This document shows, one piece after another, positions 22,913 to 33,477 of a stretch of 64,000 nt of DNA (position 1 is the first letter of the stretch; every line of letters starts with the position of its first letter). The DNA is taken from contig OY282608.1 in NCBI GenBank assembly GCA_958298945.1, positions 16,655,933-16,719,932 of the forward strand, given 5' to 3'. The notes under the pieces were generated by a model. That model made no database searches and was not told the DNA's origin. It worked only from the letters and a program-made list of their open reading frames with translations. Both the position numbers and the translations under genes were made by a program. Source of the stretch: Atherix ibis. Its lineage: Eukaryota; Arthropoda; Insecta; Diptera; Athericidae.

Positions 22913-25021
22913 CGTTTGTTGGCTTGTAGGTTTGTCGGCTAGTTGGTTTGTTGGTTTGTTGGTTTGTTTGTTTGTTGGTTTGTTGGCTTGTTGGTTTGTT
23001 GGCTTTTTGGCTTGTTGGTTTGTTGGTTTGTTCATTTGTTGGTTTGTTGGTTTGTTGGTTTGTTGGTTTGTTGGTTTGTTGGTTTGTTGGTTTGTTGGTT
23101 TGTTGGTTTGTTGGTTTGTTGGTTTGTTGGTTTGTTGGCTTGTTGGCTTGTTGGTTTGTTGGTTTGTTGTTTTGTTGGTTTGTTGGCTTGTTGGCTTGTT
23201 GGCTTGTTGGCTTGTTGGTTTGTTGGTTTGTTGTTTTGTTGGTTTTTTGGTTTGTTGGCTTGTTGGTTTGTTGGTTTGTTGGTTTGTTGGGTTGTTCGTT
23301 TGTTGGTTTTTTGGTTTGTTGGTTTGTTGGTTTGTTGGCATGTTGGTTTGTTGGCTTGTTGGCTTATTGGTTTGTTGGCTTGTTGGTTTGATGGCTTGTT
23401 GGCTTGTTGGTTTGTTGGTTTGTTGGTTTGTTGGTTTGTTGGTTTGTTCGTTTGTTGGTATGTTCGTTTGTTGGTTTGTTGGTTTGTCGGTTTGTTGGTT
23501 TGTTGGTTTGTTGGTTTATTGGCTTGTTGGTTTGGTGGTTTGTTGGTTTCTTGGTTTGTTGGTTTGTTGGTTTGTTCGTTTGTTGGTTCGTTGGTTTGTT
23601 GGTTTGTTGGTTTGTTCGGTTGTTGGTTTGTTGGTTTGTTGGTTTGTTGGCTTGTTGGTTTGTTGGTTTGTTGGTTTGTTGGTTTGTTGGTTTGTTGGAT
23701 TGTTGGTTTGTTCGTTTGTTGGCTTGTTGGTTTGTTGGCTTGTTGGCTTTTTGATTTATTGGCTTGTTGCCTTGTTGGTTTGTTGGTTTGTTGGTTTGTT
23801 GGTTTGTTGGTTTGTAGGTTAGTTGGCTTGTTGGCTTGTTGGTTTGTTGGTTTGTTGGCTTGTTGGTTTGTTGGTTTTTTGGTTTGTTTGTTTGTTGGTT
23901 TGTTGGTTTGTTGGTTTGTTGGTTTGTTGGTTTGTTGGTTTGTTGGTTTTTTGGTTTTTTGGTTTGTTCGTTTATTGGTTTGTTGGTTTGTTGGTTTGTT
24001 GGTTTGTTCTTTTGTTGGTTTGTTGATTTGTTGGTTTGTTGGCTTGTTGGCTTGTTGGTTTGTTGATTTGTTGGTTTGTTTGTTTGTTGGTTTGTTCGCT
24101 TGTTGGTTTGTTAGTTTGTTGGTTTGTTGGTTTGTTGGTTTGTTGGTTTGTTGGTTTGATGGTTTGTTGGATTATTGGTTTGTTGGTTTATTGGTTTGTT
24201 GGTTTGTTGGTTTGTTGGTTTGTTGGGTTGTTGGTTTGTTGGTTTCTTGGTTTGTTGGTTTGTTGGTTTGTTGGTTTGTTGGTTTGTTGGTTTGTTGGTT
24301 TGTTGGTTTGTTGGTTTGTTGGTTTGTTGGTTTGTTGGTTTGTTTGTTTGTTCGTTTGTTGGCGTGTTGGTTTGTTGGCTTGTTGGCTTGTTGGTTTGTT
24401 GGTTTGTTGGTTTGTTCGTTTGTTGGTTTGTTTGTTTGTTGGTTTGTTCGTTTGTTGGTTTGTTAGTTACTTGGTTTGTTGGTTTGTTGATTTGTTGGCT
24501 TGTTGGTTTGTTGATTTGTTGGTTTGTTGGTTTGTTGGTTTGTTGGTTTGTTGGTTTGTTGGTTTGTTGGTTTGTTGGTTTGTTGGCTTGTTGGCTTGTT
24601 GGTTTGTTGGTTTGTTGGTTTGTTGGTTTTTGGTTTGTTGGTTTGTTGGTTTGTTGGTTTGTTGGTTTGTTGGTTTGTTGGTTTGTTGGTTTGTTGGTTT
24701 GTTGGTCAGTTGGTTTGTTGGTTTGTTGGTTTGTTGGTTTGTTGGTTTGTTGGTTTGTTGGTTTGTTGGTTTGTTGGTTTATTTGTTTGTTGATTTGTTG
24801 ATTTGTTGGTTTGTTGGTTTGTTGGTTTGTTGGTTTGTTGAATTGTTGGTTTGTTGGTTTGTTGGCTTGTTGATTTGTTGGCTTGTTGGTTTGTTGGTTT
24901 GTTGGTTTGTTGGTTTGTTGGTTTGTTGGTTTGTTGGTTTTTTGGTTTGTTGGTTTGTTGGTTTGTTGGCTTGTTGGTTTGTTGGTTTGTTGGTTTGTTG
25001 GTTTGTTGGTTTGTTGGTTTG
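22913..25021 (+). repeat. Mosaic zone with second TTAGTTACTTGG marker
   Basis: Octamer array carrying the TCGGCTAG marker (end 22,942), GGCATGTT and GGGTTGTT units near 23,290, GGCTTTTTGATTTATT near 23,743, TTAGTTACTTGG at about 24,463-24,474, a GGTTTTT slip at 24,625 and a GGTCAGTT near 24,704. GGTCAGTT recurs near 27,410, consistent with a 2.7 kb duplication offset. Confidence 0.75.
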
Positions 25022-25039
25022 TTGTTTTGTTGGTTTGTT

Positions 25040-25103
25040 CGTTTGTTCGTTTGTTCGTTTGTTCGTTTGTTCGTTTGTTCGTTTGTTCGTTTGTTCGTTT
25101 GTT
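25040..25103 (+). repeat. CGTTTGTT tract, 8 units
   Basis: Eight consecutive CGTTTGTT units bounded by GGTTTGTT and GGTTAGTT. Corresponds to the 8-unit tract at 27,744. Each unit contributes a CpG. Confidence 0.95.
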
Positions 25104-26135
25104 GGTTAGTTGGTTTGTTGGTTTGTTTGTTTGTTGGTTTGTTGGCTTGTTGGTTTGTTGGCTTGTTGGTTTGTTGGTTTGTTGGTTTGTTGGTTTGTTG
25201 GTTTGTTCGTTTATTGGTTTGTTGGTTTGTTGGTTTGTTGGTTTGTTGGTTTGTTGGTTTGTTGGTTTGTTGGTTTGTTGGTTTGTTGGTTTGTCGGCTT
25301 GTTGGCTTGTTGGTTTTTGGTTTGTTCGTTTGTTGGTTTGTTGGTTTGTTGGTTTGTTGGTTTGTTGGTTTGTTGGTTTGTTGGATTGTTGGTTTGTTGG
25401 TTTGTTGGTTTGTTGGTTTGTTGGTTTGTTCGTTTGTTCGTTTGTTCGTTTGTTCGTTTGTTGGTTTGTTGGTTTGTTGGTTTGTTGTATTGTTCGTTTG
25501 TTGGTTTATAGGTTTGTTGGTTTGTTTTTTTTGTTGGTTTGTTGGTTTGTTGGTTTGTTAGCTTGTTGGCTTGTTGGTTTGTTGGTTTGGTGGTTTGTTC
25601 GTTTGTTGGCTTGTTCGTTTGTTGGCTTGTAGGTTTGCCGGCTAGTTGGTTTGTTGGTTTATTGGTTTGTTGGTTTATTGGTTTGTTGGTTTGTTGGGTT
25701 GTTGGTTTGTTGGCTTGTTGGTTTGTTGGTTTGTTCGTTTGTTGGTTTGTTGGTTTGTTGGTTTGTTGGTTTGTTGGTTTGTTGGCTTGTTGGCTTGTTG
25801 GTTTGTTGGTTTGTTGTTTTGTTGGTTTGTTGGCTTGCTGGCTTGTTGGTTTGTTGGTTTGTTTGTTTGTTGGTTTGTTGGTTTGTTGGTTTTTTGGTTT
25901 GTTGGCTTGTTGGTTTGTTGGTTTGTTGGTTTGTTGGTTTGTTCGTTTGTTGGTTTTTTGGTTTGTTGGTTTGTTGGTTTGTTGGCATGTTGGTTTGTTG
26001 GCTTGTTGGCTTGTTGGCTTATTGGTTTGTTGGCTTGTTGGTTTGATGGCTTGTTGGCTTGGTGGTTTGTTGGTTTGTTGGTTTGTTCGTTTGTTGGTGT
26101 GTTCGTTTGTTGGTTTGTTCGTTTGTTGGCTTGTT

Positions 26136-26279
26136 GGTTTGTTGGTTTGTTGGTTTGTTGGTTTGTTGGTTTGTTGGTTTGTTGGTTTGTTGGTTTGTTG
26201 GTTTGTTGGTTTGTTGGTTTGTTGGTTTGTTGGTTTGTTGGTTTGTTGGTTTGTTGGTTTGTTGGTTTGTTGGTTTGTT
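26136..26279 (+). repeat. Perfect run of 18 GGTTTGTT units (variable-number locus)
   Basis: Bounded by GGCTTGTT (26,128) and GGTTTATT (26,280), like the run at 737-880. Confidence 0.9.
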
Positions 26280-26600
26280 GGTTTATTGGCTTGTTGGTTT
26301 GGTGGTTTGTTGTTTTCTTGGTTTGTTGGTTTGTTGGTTTGTTCGTTTGTTAGTTTGTTGGTTTGTTGGTTTGTTGGTTTGTTGGTTTGTTCATTTGTTG
26401 GTTTGTTGGTTTGTTGGTTTGCTGGCTTGTTGGTTTGTTTGTTTGTTGGTTTGTTGGTTTGTTGGATTGTTGGATTGTTGGTTTGTTCGTTTGTTGGCTT
26501 GTTGGTTTGTTGGCTTGTTGGCTTTTTGATTCGTTGGCTTGTTGGCTTGTTGGCTTGTTGGTTTGTTGGCTTGTTGGCTTTTTGATTCGTTGGCTTGTTG

Positions 26601-27725
26601 GCTTGTTGGTTTGTTGGTTTGTTGGTTTGTGGGTTTGCTGGTCAGTTGGTTTATTGGTTTGTTGGTTTGTTGGTTCGTTGGTTTGTTGGTTTGTTGGTTT
26701 ATTTGTTTGTTGATTTGTTGATTTGTTGGTTTGTTAGTTACTTGGTTTGTTGGTTTGTTGATTTGTTGGCTTGTTGGTTTGTTGATTTGTTGGTTTGTTG
26801 GTTTGTTGGTTTGTTGGTTTGTTGGTTTGTTGGTTTGTTGGCATGTTGGTTTGTTGGCTTGTTGGCTTGTTGGCTTATTGGTTTGTTGGCTTGTTGGTTT
26901 GATGGCTTGTTGGCTTGGTGGTTTGTTCGTTTGTTAGTTTGTTCGTTTGTTGGTATGTTCGTTTGTTGGTTTGTTCGTTTGTTGGCTTGTTGGTTTGTTG
27001 GTTTGTTGGTTTGTTGGTTTGTTGGTTTGTTGGTTTGTTGGTTTGTTGGTTTGTTGGTTTGTTGGTTTGTTGGTTTGTTGGTTTGTTGGTTTGTTGGTTT
27101 GTTGGTTTGTTGGTTTGTTGGTTTGTTGGTTTGTTGGTTTGTTGGTTTGTTGGTTTGTTGGTTTATTGGCTTGTTGGTTTGGTGGTTTGTTGTTTTCTTG
27201 GTTTGTTGGTTTGTTGGTTTGTTCGTTTGTTGGTTTGTTGGTTTGTTGGTTTGTTGGTTTGTTGGTTTGTTTGTTTGTTGGTTTGTTGGTTTGTTCGTTT
27301 GTTGGTTTGTTAGTTTGTTGGCTTGTTTATTTGTTGGTTTGTTGGTTTGTTGGTTTGTTGGTTTGTTGGTTTGTTGGTTTGTTGGTTTGTTGGTTTGTTG
27401 GTTTGTTGGTCAGTTGGTTTGTTGGTTTGTTGGTTTGTTGGTTTGTTGATTTGTTGGTTTGTTGGTTTGTTGGTTTATTTGTTTGTTGATTTGTTGATTT
27501 GTTGGTTTGTTGGTTTGTTGGTTTGTTGGATTGTTGGTTTGTTGGTTTGTTGGCTTGTTGATTTGTTGGCTTGTTGGTTTGTTGGTTTGTTGGTTTGTTG
27601 GTTTGTTGGTTTGTTGGTTTGTTGGTTTGTTGATTTTTTGGTTTGTTGGTTTGTTGGTTTGTTGGCTTGTTGGTTTGTTGGTTTGTTGGTTTGTTGGTTT
27701 GTTGGTTTGTTGGTTTGTTGGTTTG
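26601..27725 (+). repeat. Linker zone with third TTAGTTACTTGG and two partial blocks
   Basis: Contains GGTCAGTT near 26,640, TTAGTTACTTGG at about 26,734-26,745, a second copy of the GGCATGTT to GGTTTGGT block, the longest perfect run I measured (26,992-27,159) and another GGTCAGTT near 27,410. It seems assembled from pieces also found at 24.4-25.0 kb and 25.9-26.4 kb. Confidence 0.72.
26992..27159 (+). repeat. Perfect run of 21 GGTTTGTT units, the longest I measured
   Basis: 168 bases without a variant, bounded by GGCTTGTT (26,984) and GGTTTATT (27,160). It is the longest allele of the variable-number locus described at 737-880. Confidence 0.9.
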
Positions 27726-27743
27726 TTGTTTTGTTGGTTTGTT

Positions 27744-27807
27744 CGTTTGTTCGTTTGTTCGTTTGTTCGTTTGTTCGTTTGTTCGTTTGTTCGTTTGTTC
27801 GTTTGTT
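27744..27807 (+). repeat. CGTTTGTT tract, 8 units
   Basis: Same flanks as the tract at 25,040-25,103, same length. Confidence 0.95.
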
Positions 27808-28822
27808 GGTTAGTTGGTTTGTTGGTTTGTTTGTTTGTTGGTTTGTTGGCTTGTTGGTTTGTTGGCTTGTTGGTTTGTTGGTTTGTTGGTTTGTTGGTTT
27901 GTTGGTTTGTTCGTTTGTTGGTTTGTTGGTTTGTTGGTTTGTTGGTTTGTTGGTTTGTTGGTTTGTTGGTTTGTTGGTTTGTTGGTTTGTCGGCTTGTTG
28001 GCTTGTTGGTTTTTGGTTTGTTCGTTTGTTGGTTTGTTGGTTTGTTGGTTTGTTGGTTTGTTGGTTTGTTGGTTTGTTGGATTGTTGGTTTGTTGGTTTG
28101 TTGGTTTGTTGGTTTGTTGGTTTGTTCGTTTGTTCGTTTGTTCGTTTGTTCGTTTGTTGGTTTGTTGGTTTGTTGTATTGTTCGTTTGTTGGTTTATAGG
28201 TTTGTTGGTTTGTTTTTTTGTTGGTTTGTTGGTTTGTTGGTTTGTTGGCTTGTTGGCTTGTTGGTTTGTTGGTTTGGTGGCTTGTTCGTTTGTTGGCTTG
28301 TTCGTTTGTTGGCTTGTAGGTTTGCCGGCTAGTTGGTTTGTTGGTTTATTAGTTTGTTGGTTTATTGGTTTGTTGGTTTGTTGGCTTGTTGGTTTGTTGG
28401 CTTGTTGGTTTGTTGGTTTGTTCGTTTGTTGGTTTGTTGGTTTGTTGGTTTGTTGGTTTGTTGGTTTGTTGGCTTGTTGGCTTGTTGGTTTGTTGGTTTG
28501 TTGTTTTGTTGGTTTGTTGGCTTGTTGGCTTGTTGGTTTGTTGGTTTGTTTGTTTGTTGGTTTGTTGGTTTGTTGGTTTTTTGGTTTGTTGGCTTGTTGG
28601 TTTGTTGGTTTGTTGGTTTGTTGGTTTGTTCGTTTGTTGGTTTTTTGGTTTGTTGGTTTGTTGGTTTGTTGGCATGTTGGTTTGTTGGCTTGTTGGCTTG
28701 TTGGCTTATTGGTTTGTTGGCTTGTTGGTTTGATGGCTTGTTGGCTTGGTGGTTTGTTGGTTTGTTGGTTTGTTCGTTTGTTGGTATGTTCGTTTGTTGG
28801 TTTGTTCGTTTGTTGGCTTGTT

Positions 28823-28982
28823 GGTTTGTTGGTTTGTTGGTTTGTTGGTTTGTTGGTTTGTTGGTTTGTTGGTTTGTTGGTTTGTTGGTTTGTTGGTTTG
28901 TTGGTTTGTTGGTTTGTTGGTTTGTTGGTTTGTTGGTTTGTTGGTTTGTTGGTTTGTTGGTTTGTTGGTTTGTTGGTTTGTT
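28823..28982 (+). repeat. Perfect run of 20 GGTTTGTT units (variable-number locus)
   Basis: Bounded by GGCTTGTT (28,815) and GGTTTATT (28,983). Its duplicate at 31,904 also has 20 units. Confidence 0.9.
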
Positions 28983-29966
28983 GGTTTATTGGCTTGTTGG
29001 TTTGGTGGTTTGTTGTTTTCTTGGTTTGTTGGTTTGTTGGTTTGTTCGTTTGTTGGTTTGTTGGTTTGTTGGTTTGTTGGTTTGTTGGTTTGTTCGTTTG
29101 TTGGTTTGTTGGTTTGTTGGTTTGCTGGCTTGTTGGTTTGTTTGTTTGTTGGTTTGTTGGTTTGTTGGATTGTTGGATTGTTGGTTTATTCGTTTGTTGG
29201 CTTGTTGGTTTGTTGGCTTGTTGGCTTTTTGATTTTTTGGCTTGTTGGCTTGTTGGTTTGTTGGTTTGTTGGTTTGTTGGTTTGTTGGTTAGTTGGCTTG
29301 TTGGCTTGTTGGTTTGTTCGTTTGTTGGCTTGTTGGTTTGTTAGTTTTTTGGTTTGTTTGTTTGTTGGTTTGTTGGTTTGTTGGTTTGTTGGTTTGTTGG
29401 TTTGTTGGTTTTTTGGTTTTTTGGTTTGTTTGTTTGTTGGTTTGTTGGTTTTTTGGCTTGTTGGTTTGTTGGTTTGTTGGTTTGTTGGTTTGTTGGTTTG
29501 TTGGTTTGTTGGTTTGTTGGCTTGTTGGCTTGTTGGTTTGTTGGTTTGTTGGTTTGTTGGTTTGTTGGTTTGTTGGTTTGTTGGTTTGTTGGTTTGTTGG
29601 TTTGTTGGTTTGTTGGTTTGTTGGTTTGTTGGTTTGTTGGCTTGTTGGCTTGTTGGTTTTTTGGTTTGTTCGTTTGTTGGTTTGTTGGTTTGTTGGTTTG
29701 TTGGTTTGTTGTATTGTTGGTTTTTTGGTTTGTTGGCTTGTTGGTTTGTTGGTTTGTTGGTTTGTTGGTTTGTTCGTTTGTTGGTTTTTTGGTTTGTTGG
29801 TTTGTTGGTTTGTTGGCATGTTGGTTTGTTGGCTTGTTGGCTTGTTGGCTTATTGGTTTGTTGGCTTGTTGGTTTGATGGCTTGTTGGCTTGGTGGTTTG
29901 TTGGTTTGTTGGTTTGTTCGTTTGTTGGTATGTTCGTTTGTTGGTTTGTTCGTTTGTTGGCTTGTT

Positions 29967-30078
29967 GGTTTGTTGGTTTGTTGGTTTGTTGGTTTGTTGG
30001 TTTGTTGGTTTGTTGGTTTGTTGGTTTGTTGGTTTGTTGGTTTGTTGGTTTGTTGGTTTGTTGGTTTGTTGGTTTGTT
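29967..30078 (+). repeat. Perfect run of 14 GGTTTGTT units (variable-number locus)
   Basis: Second occurrence of the locus within the 3.08 kb unit. The duplicate at 33,048 has 13 units. Confidence 0.9.
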
Positions 30079-30910
30079 GGTTTATTGGCTTGTTGGTTTG
30101 GTGGTTTGTTGTTTTCTTGGTTTGTTGGTTTGTTGGTTTGTTCGTTTGTTGGTTTGTTGGTTTGTTGGTTTGTTGGTTTGTTGGTTTGTTCGTTTGTTGG
30201 TTTGTTGGTTTGTTGGTTTGCTGGCTTGTTGGTTTGTTTGTTTGTTGGTTTGTTGGTTTGTTGGATTGTTGGATTGTTGGTTTGTTCGTTTGTTGGCTTG
30301 TTGGTTTGTTGGCTTGTTGGCTTTTTGATTTTTTGGCTTATTGGCTTGTTGGTTTGTTGGTTTGTTGGTTTGTTGGTTTGTTGGTTTGTTGGTTTGTTGG
30401 TTAGTTGGCTTGTTGGCTTGTTGGTTTGTTGGTTTGTTGTCTTGTTGGTTTGTTGGTTTTTTGGTTTGTTTGTTTGCTGGTTTGTTGGTTTGTTGGTTTG
30501 TTGGTTTGTTGGTTTGTTGGTTTGTTGGTTTGTTGGTTTTTTGGTTTTTTGGTTTGTTTGTTTGTTGGTTTGTTGGTTTTTTGGCTTGTTGGTTTGTTGG
30601 TTTGTTGGTTTGTTGGTTTGTTGGTTTGTTGGTTTGTTGGCTTGTTGGCTTGTTGGTTTGTTGGTTTGTTGGTTTGTTGGTTTGTTGGTTTGTTGGTTTG
30701 TTGGTTTGTTCGTTTGTTGGTTTGTTGGTTTGTTGGTTTGTTGGTTTGTTGGTTTGTTGGTTTGTTGGTTTGTTGGTTTGTTGGTTTGTTGGCTTGTTGG
30801 CTTGTTGGTTTTTTGGTTTGTTCGTTTGTTGGTTTGTTGGTTTGTTGGTTTGTTGGTTTGTTGTATTCTTGGTTTGTTGGTTTGTTGGTTTGTTGGTTTG
30901 TTGGTTTGTT

Positions 30911-30966
30911 CGTTTGTTCGTTTGTTCGTTTGTTCGTTTGTTCGTTTGTTCGTTTGTTCGTTTGTT
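30911..30966 (+). repeat. CGTTTGTT tract, 7 units
   Basis: Its duplicate at 33,992 has 10 units, a gain or loss of three octamers since the 3.08 kb duplication. Confidence 0.95.
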
Positions 30967-31167
30967 GGTTTGTTGGTTTGTTGGTTTGTTCGTTTGTTGG
31001 TTTGTTGGTTTGTTGGTTTGTTTTTTTTGTTGGTTTGTTGGTTTGTTGGTTTGTTGGCTTGTTGGTTTGTTGGTTTGTTGGTTTGTTCGTTTGTTGGCTT
31101 GTACGTTTCTTGGCTTGTAGGTTTGTCGGCTAGTTGGTTTGTTGGTTTGTTGGTTTGTTGGTTTGTT

Positions 31168-31239
31168 CGTTTGTTCGTTTGTTCGTTTGTTCGTTTGTTC
31201 GTTTGTTCGTTTGTTCGTTTGTTCGTTTGTTCGTTTGTT
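31168..31239 (+). repeat. CGTTTGTT tract, 9 units, at the junction of the 3.08 kb copies
   Basis: Lies between the marker ending at 31,133 and GTATTGTT near 31,255. The sequence to its left follows the end of the unit and the sequence to its right follows the start, so this tract is the fusion point of the tandem duplication. Confidence 0.9.
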
Positions 31240-31903
31240 GGTTTGTTGGTTTGTTGTATTGTTCGTTTGTTGGTTTATAGGTTTGTTGGTTTGTTTTTTT
31301 GTTGGTTTGTTGGTTTGTTGGTTTGTTGGCTTGTTGGCTTGTTGGTTTGTTGGTTTGGTGGCTTGTTCGTTTGTTGGCTTGTTCGTTTGTTGGCTTGTAG
31401 GTTTGCCGGCTAGTTGGTTTGTTGGTTTATTAGTTTGTTGGTTTATTGGTTTGTTGGTTTGTTGGCTTGTTGGTTTGTTGGCTTGTTGGTTTGTTGGTTT
31501 GTTCGTTTGTTGGTTTGTTGGTTTGTTGGTTTGTTGGTTTGTTGGTTTGTTGGCTTGTTGGCTTGTTGGTTTGTTGGTTTGTTGTTTTGTTGGTTTGTTG
31601 GCTTGTTGGCTTGTTGGTTTGTTGGTTTGTTTGTTTGTTGGTTTGTTGGTTTGTTGGTTTTTTGGTTTGTTGGCTTGTTGGTTTGTTGGTTTGTTGGTTT
31701 GTTGGTTTGTTCGTTTGTTGGTTTTTTGGTTTGTTGGTTTGTTGGTTTGTTGGCATGTTGGTTTGTTGGCTTGTTGGCTTGTTGGCTTATTGGTTTGTTG
31801 GCTTGTTGGTTTGATGGCTTGTTGGCTTGGTGGTTTGTTGGTTTGTTGGTTTGTTCGTTTGTTGGTATGTTCGTTTGTTGGTTTGTTCGTTTGTTGGCTT
31901 GTT

Positions 31904-32063
31904 GGTTTGTTGGTTTGTTGGTTTGTTGGTTTGTTGGTTTGTTGGTTTGTTGGTTTGTTGGTTTGTTGGTTTGTTGGTTTGTTGGTTTGTTGGTTTGTTG
32001 GTTTGTTGGTTTGTTGGTTTGTTGGTTTGTTGGTTTGTTGGTTTGTTGGTTTGTTGGTTTGTT
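31904..32063 (+). repeat. Perfect run of 20 GGTTTGTT units (variable-number locus)
   Basis: Duplicate of 28,823-28,982, unchanged in length. Confidence 0.9.
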
Positions 32064-33047
32064 GGTTTATTGGCTTGTTGGTTTGGTGGTTTGTTGTTTT
32101 CTTGGTTTGTTGGTTTGTTGGTTTGTTCGTTTGTTGGTTTGTTGGTTTGTTGGTTTGTTGGTTTGTTGGTTTGTTCGTTTGTTGGTTTGTTGGTTTGTTG
32201 GTTTGCTGGCTTGTTGGTTTGTTTGTTTGTTGGTTTGTTGGTTTGTTGGATTGTTGGATTGTTGGTTTATTCGTTTGTTGGCTTGTTGGTTTGTTGGCTT
32301 GTTGGCTTTTTGATTTTTTGGCTTGTTGGCTTGTTGGTTTGTTGGTTTGTTGGTTTGTTGGTTTGTTGGTTAGTTGGCTTGTTGGCTTGTTGGTTTGTTC
32401 GTTTGTTGGCTTGTTGGTTTGTTAGTTTTTTGGTTTGTTTGTTTGTTGGTTTGTTGGTTTGTTGGTTTGTTGGTTTGTTGGTTTGTTGGTTTTTTGGTTT
32501 TTTGGTTTGTTTGTTTGTTGGTTTGTTGGTTTTTTGGCTTGTTGGTTTGTTGGTTTGTTGGTTTGTTGGTTTGTTGGTTTGTTGGTTTGTTGGTTTGTTG
32601 GCTTGTTGGCTTGTTGGTTTGTTGGTTTGTTGGTTTGTTGGTTTGTTGGTTTGTTGGTTTGTTGGTTTGTTGGTTTGTTGGTTTGTTGGTTTGTTGGTTT
32701 GTTGGTTTGTTGGTTTGTTGGCTTGTTGGCTTGTTGGTTTTTTGGTTTGTTCGTTTGTTGGTTTGTTGGTTTGTTGGTTTGTTGGTTTGTTGTATTGTTG
32801 GTTTTTTGGTTTGTTGGCTTGTTGGTTTGTTGGTTTGTTGGTTTGTTGGTTTGTTCGTTTGTTGGTTTTTTGGTTTGTTGGTTTGTTGGTTTGTTGGCAT
32901 GTTGGTTTGTTGGCTTGTTGGCTTGTTGGCTTATTGGTTTGTTGGCTTGTTGGTTTGATGGCTTGTTGGCTTGGTGGTTTGTTGGTTTGTTGGTTTGTTC
33001 GTTTGTTGGTATGTTCGTTTGTTGGTTTGTTCGTTTGTTGGCTTGTT

Positions 33048-33151
33048 GGTTTGTTGGTTTGTTGGTTTGTTGGTTTGTTGGTTTGTTGGTTTGTTGGTTT
33101 GTTGGTTTGTTGGTTTGTTGGTTTGTTGGTTTGTTGGTTTGTTGGTTTGTT
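33048..33151 (+). repeat. Perfect run of 13 GGTTTGTT units (variable-number locus)
   Basis: Duplicate of 29,967-30,078, one unit shorter. Confidence 0.9.
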
Positions 33152-33477
33152 GGTTTATTGGCTTGTTGGTTTGGTGGTTTGTTGTTTTCTTGGTTTGTTG
33201 GTTTGTTGGTTTGTTCGTTTGTTGGTTTGTTGGTTTGTTGGTTTGTTGGTTTGTTGGTTTGTTCGTTTGTTGGTTTGTTGGTTTGTTGGTTTGCTGGCTT
33301 GTTGGTTTGTTTGTTTGTTGGTTTGTTGGTTTGTTGGATTGTTGGATTGTTGGTTTGTTCGTTTGTTGGCTTGTTGGTTTGTTGGCTTGTTGGCTTTTTG
33401 ATTTTTTGGCTTATTGGCTTGTTGGTTTGTTGGTTTGTTGGTTTGTTGGTTTGTTGGTTTGTTGGTTTGTTGGTTAG

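Larger units (their letters stand above)
25022..26600 (+). repeat. Higher-order block, copy 1 of a pair at offset about 2,700
   Basis: From the GTTTTGTT before the 8-unit CGTTTGTT tract through the GCCGG marker (25,645) to the twin GGCTTTTTGATTCGTT units, this recurs at 27,726-29,290. The offset is 2,704 at the left and 2,687 at the marker. The twin GATTCG units at 26,520 and 26,576 are a private 56-base duplication of this copy. The middle part is also homologous to 82-1,100. Confidence 0.83.
27726..29290 (+). repeat. Higher-order block, copy 2 of the pair at offset about 2,700
   Basis: Matches 25,022-26,600, including the 8-unit CGTTTGTT tract (27,744-27,807), the GGTTTTT slip (28,008 against 25,312) and the GCCGG marker (28,332). 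Its T-run near 28,210 has seven T, where copy 1 has eight. Confidence 0.83.
28157..31239 (+). repeat. 3.08 kb higher-order unit, copy 1
   Basis: Directly followed by its copy at offset 3,081. From the marker at 28,332 to about 29,960 the two copies look identical. After that they differ by three copy-number changes only: 14 against 13 plain units at 29,967, 7 against 8 at 30,479, and 7 against 10 CGTTTGTT units at 30,911. These account exactly for the offset path 3,081, 3,073, 3,081, 3,105. Both junctions fall in CGTTTGTT runs (28,125-28,156 and 31,168-31,239). Confidence 0.92.

Noticed and set aside
21599..23341. 580-codon open frame on the - strand rich in Thr, Asn, Gln, Lys and Pro, resembling a low-complexity secreted protein
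   Set aside because: It is the reverse complement reading of the same repeat. The initial MPTNQQ appears wherever GGCATG occurs, there is no signal sequence, and no upstream or downstream context is available.
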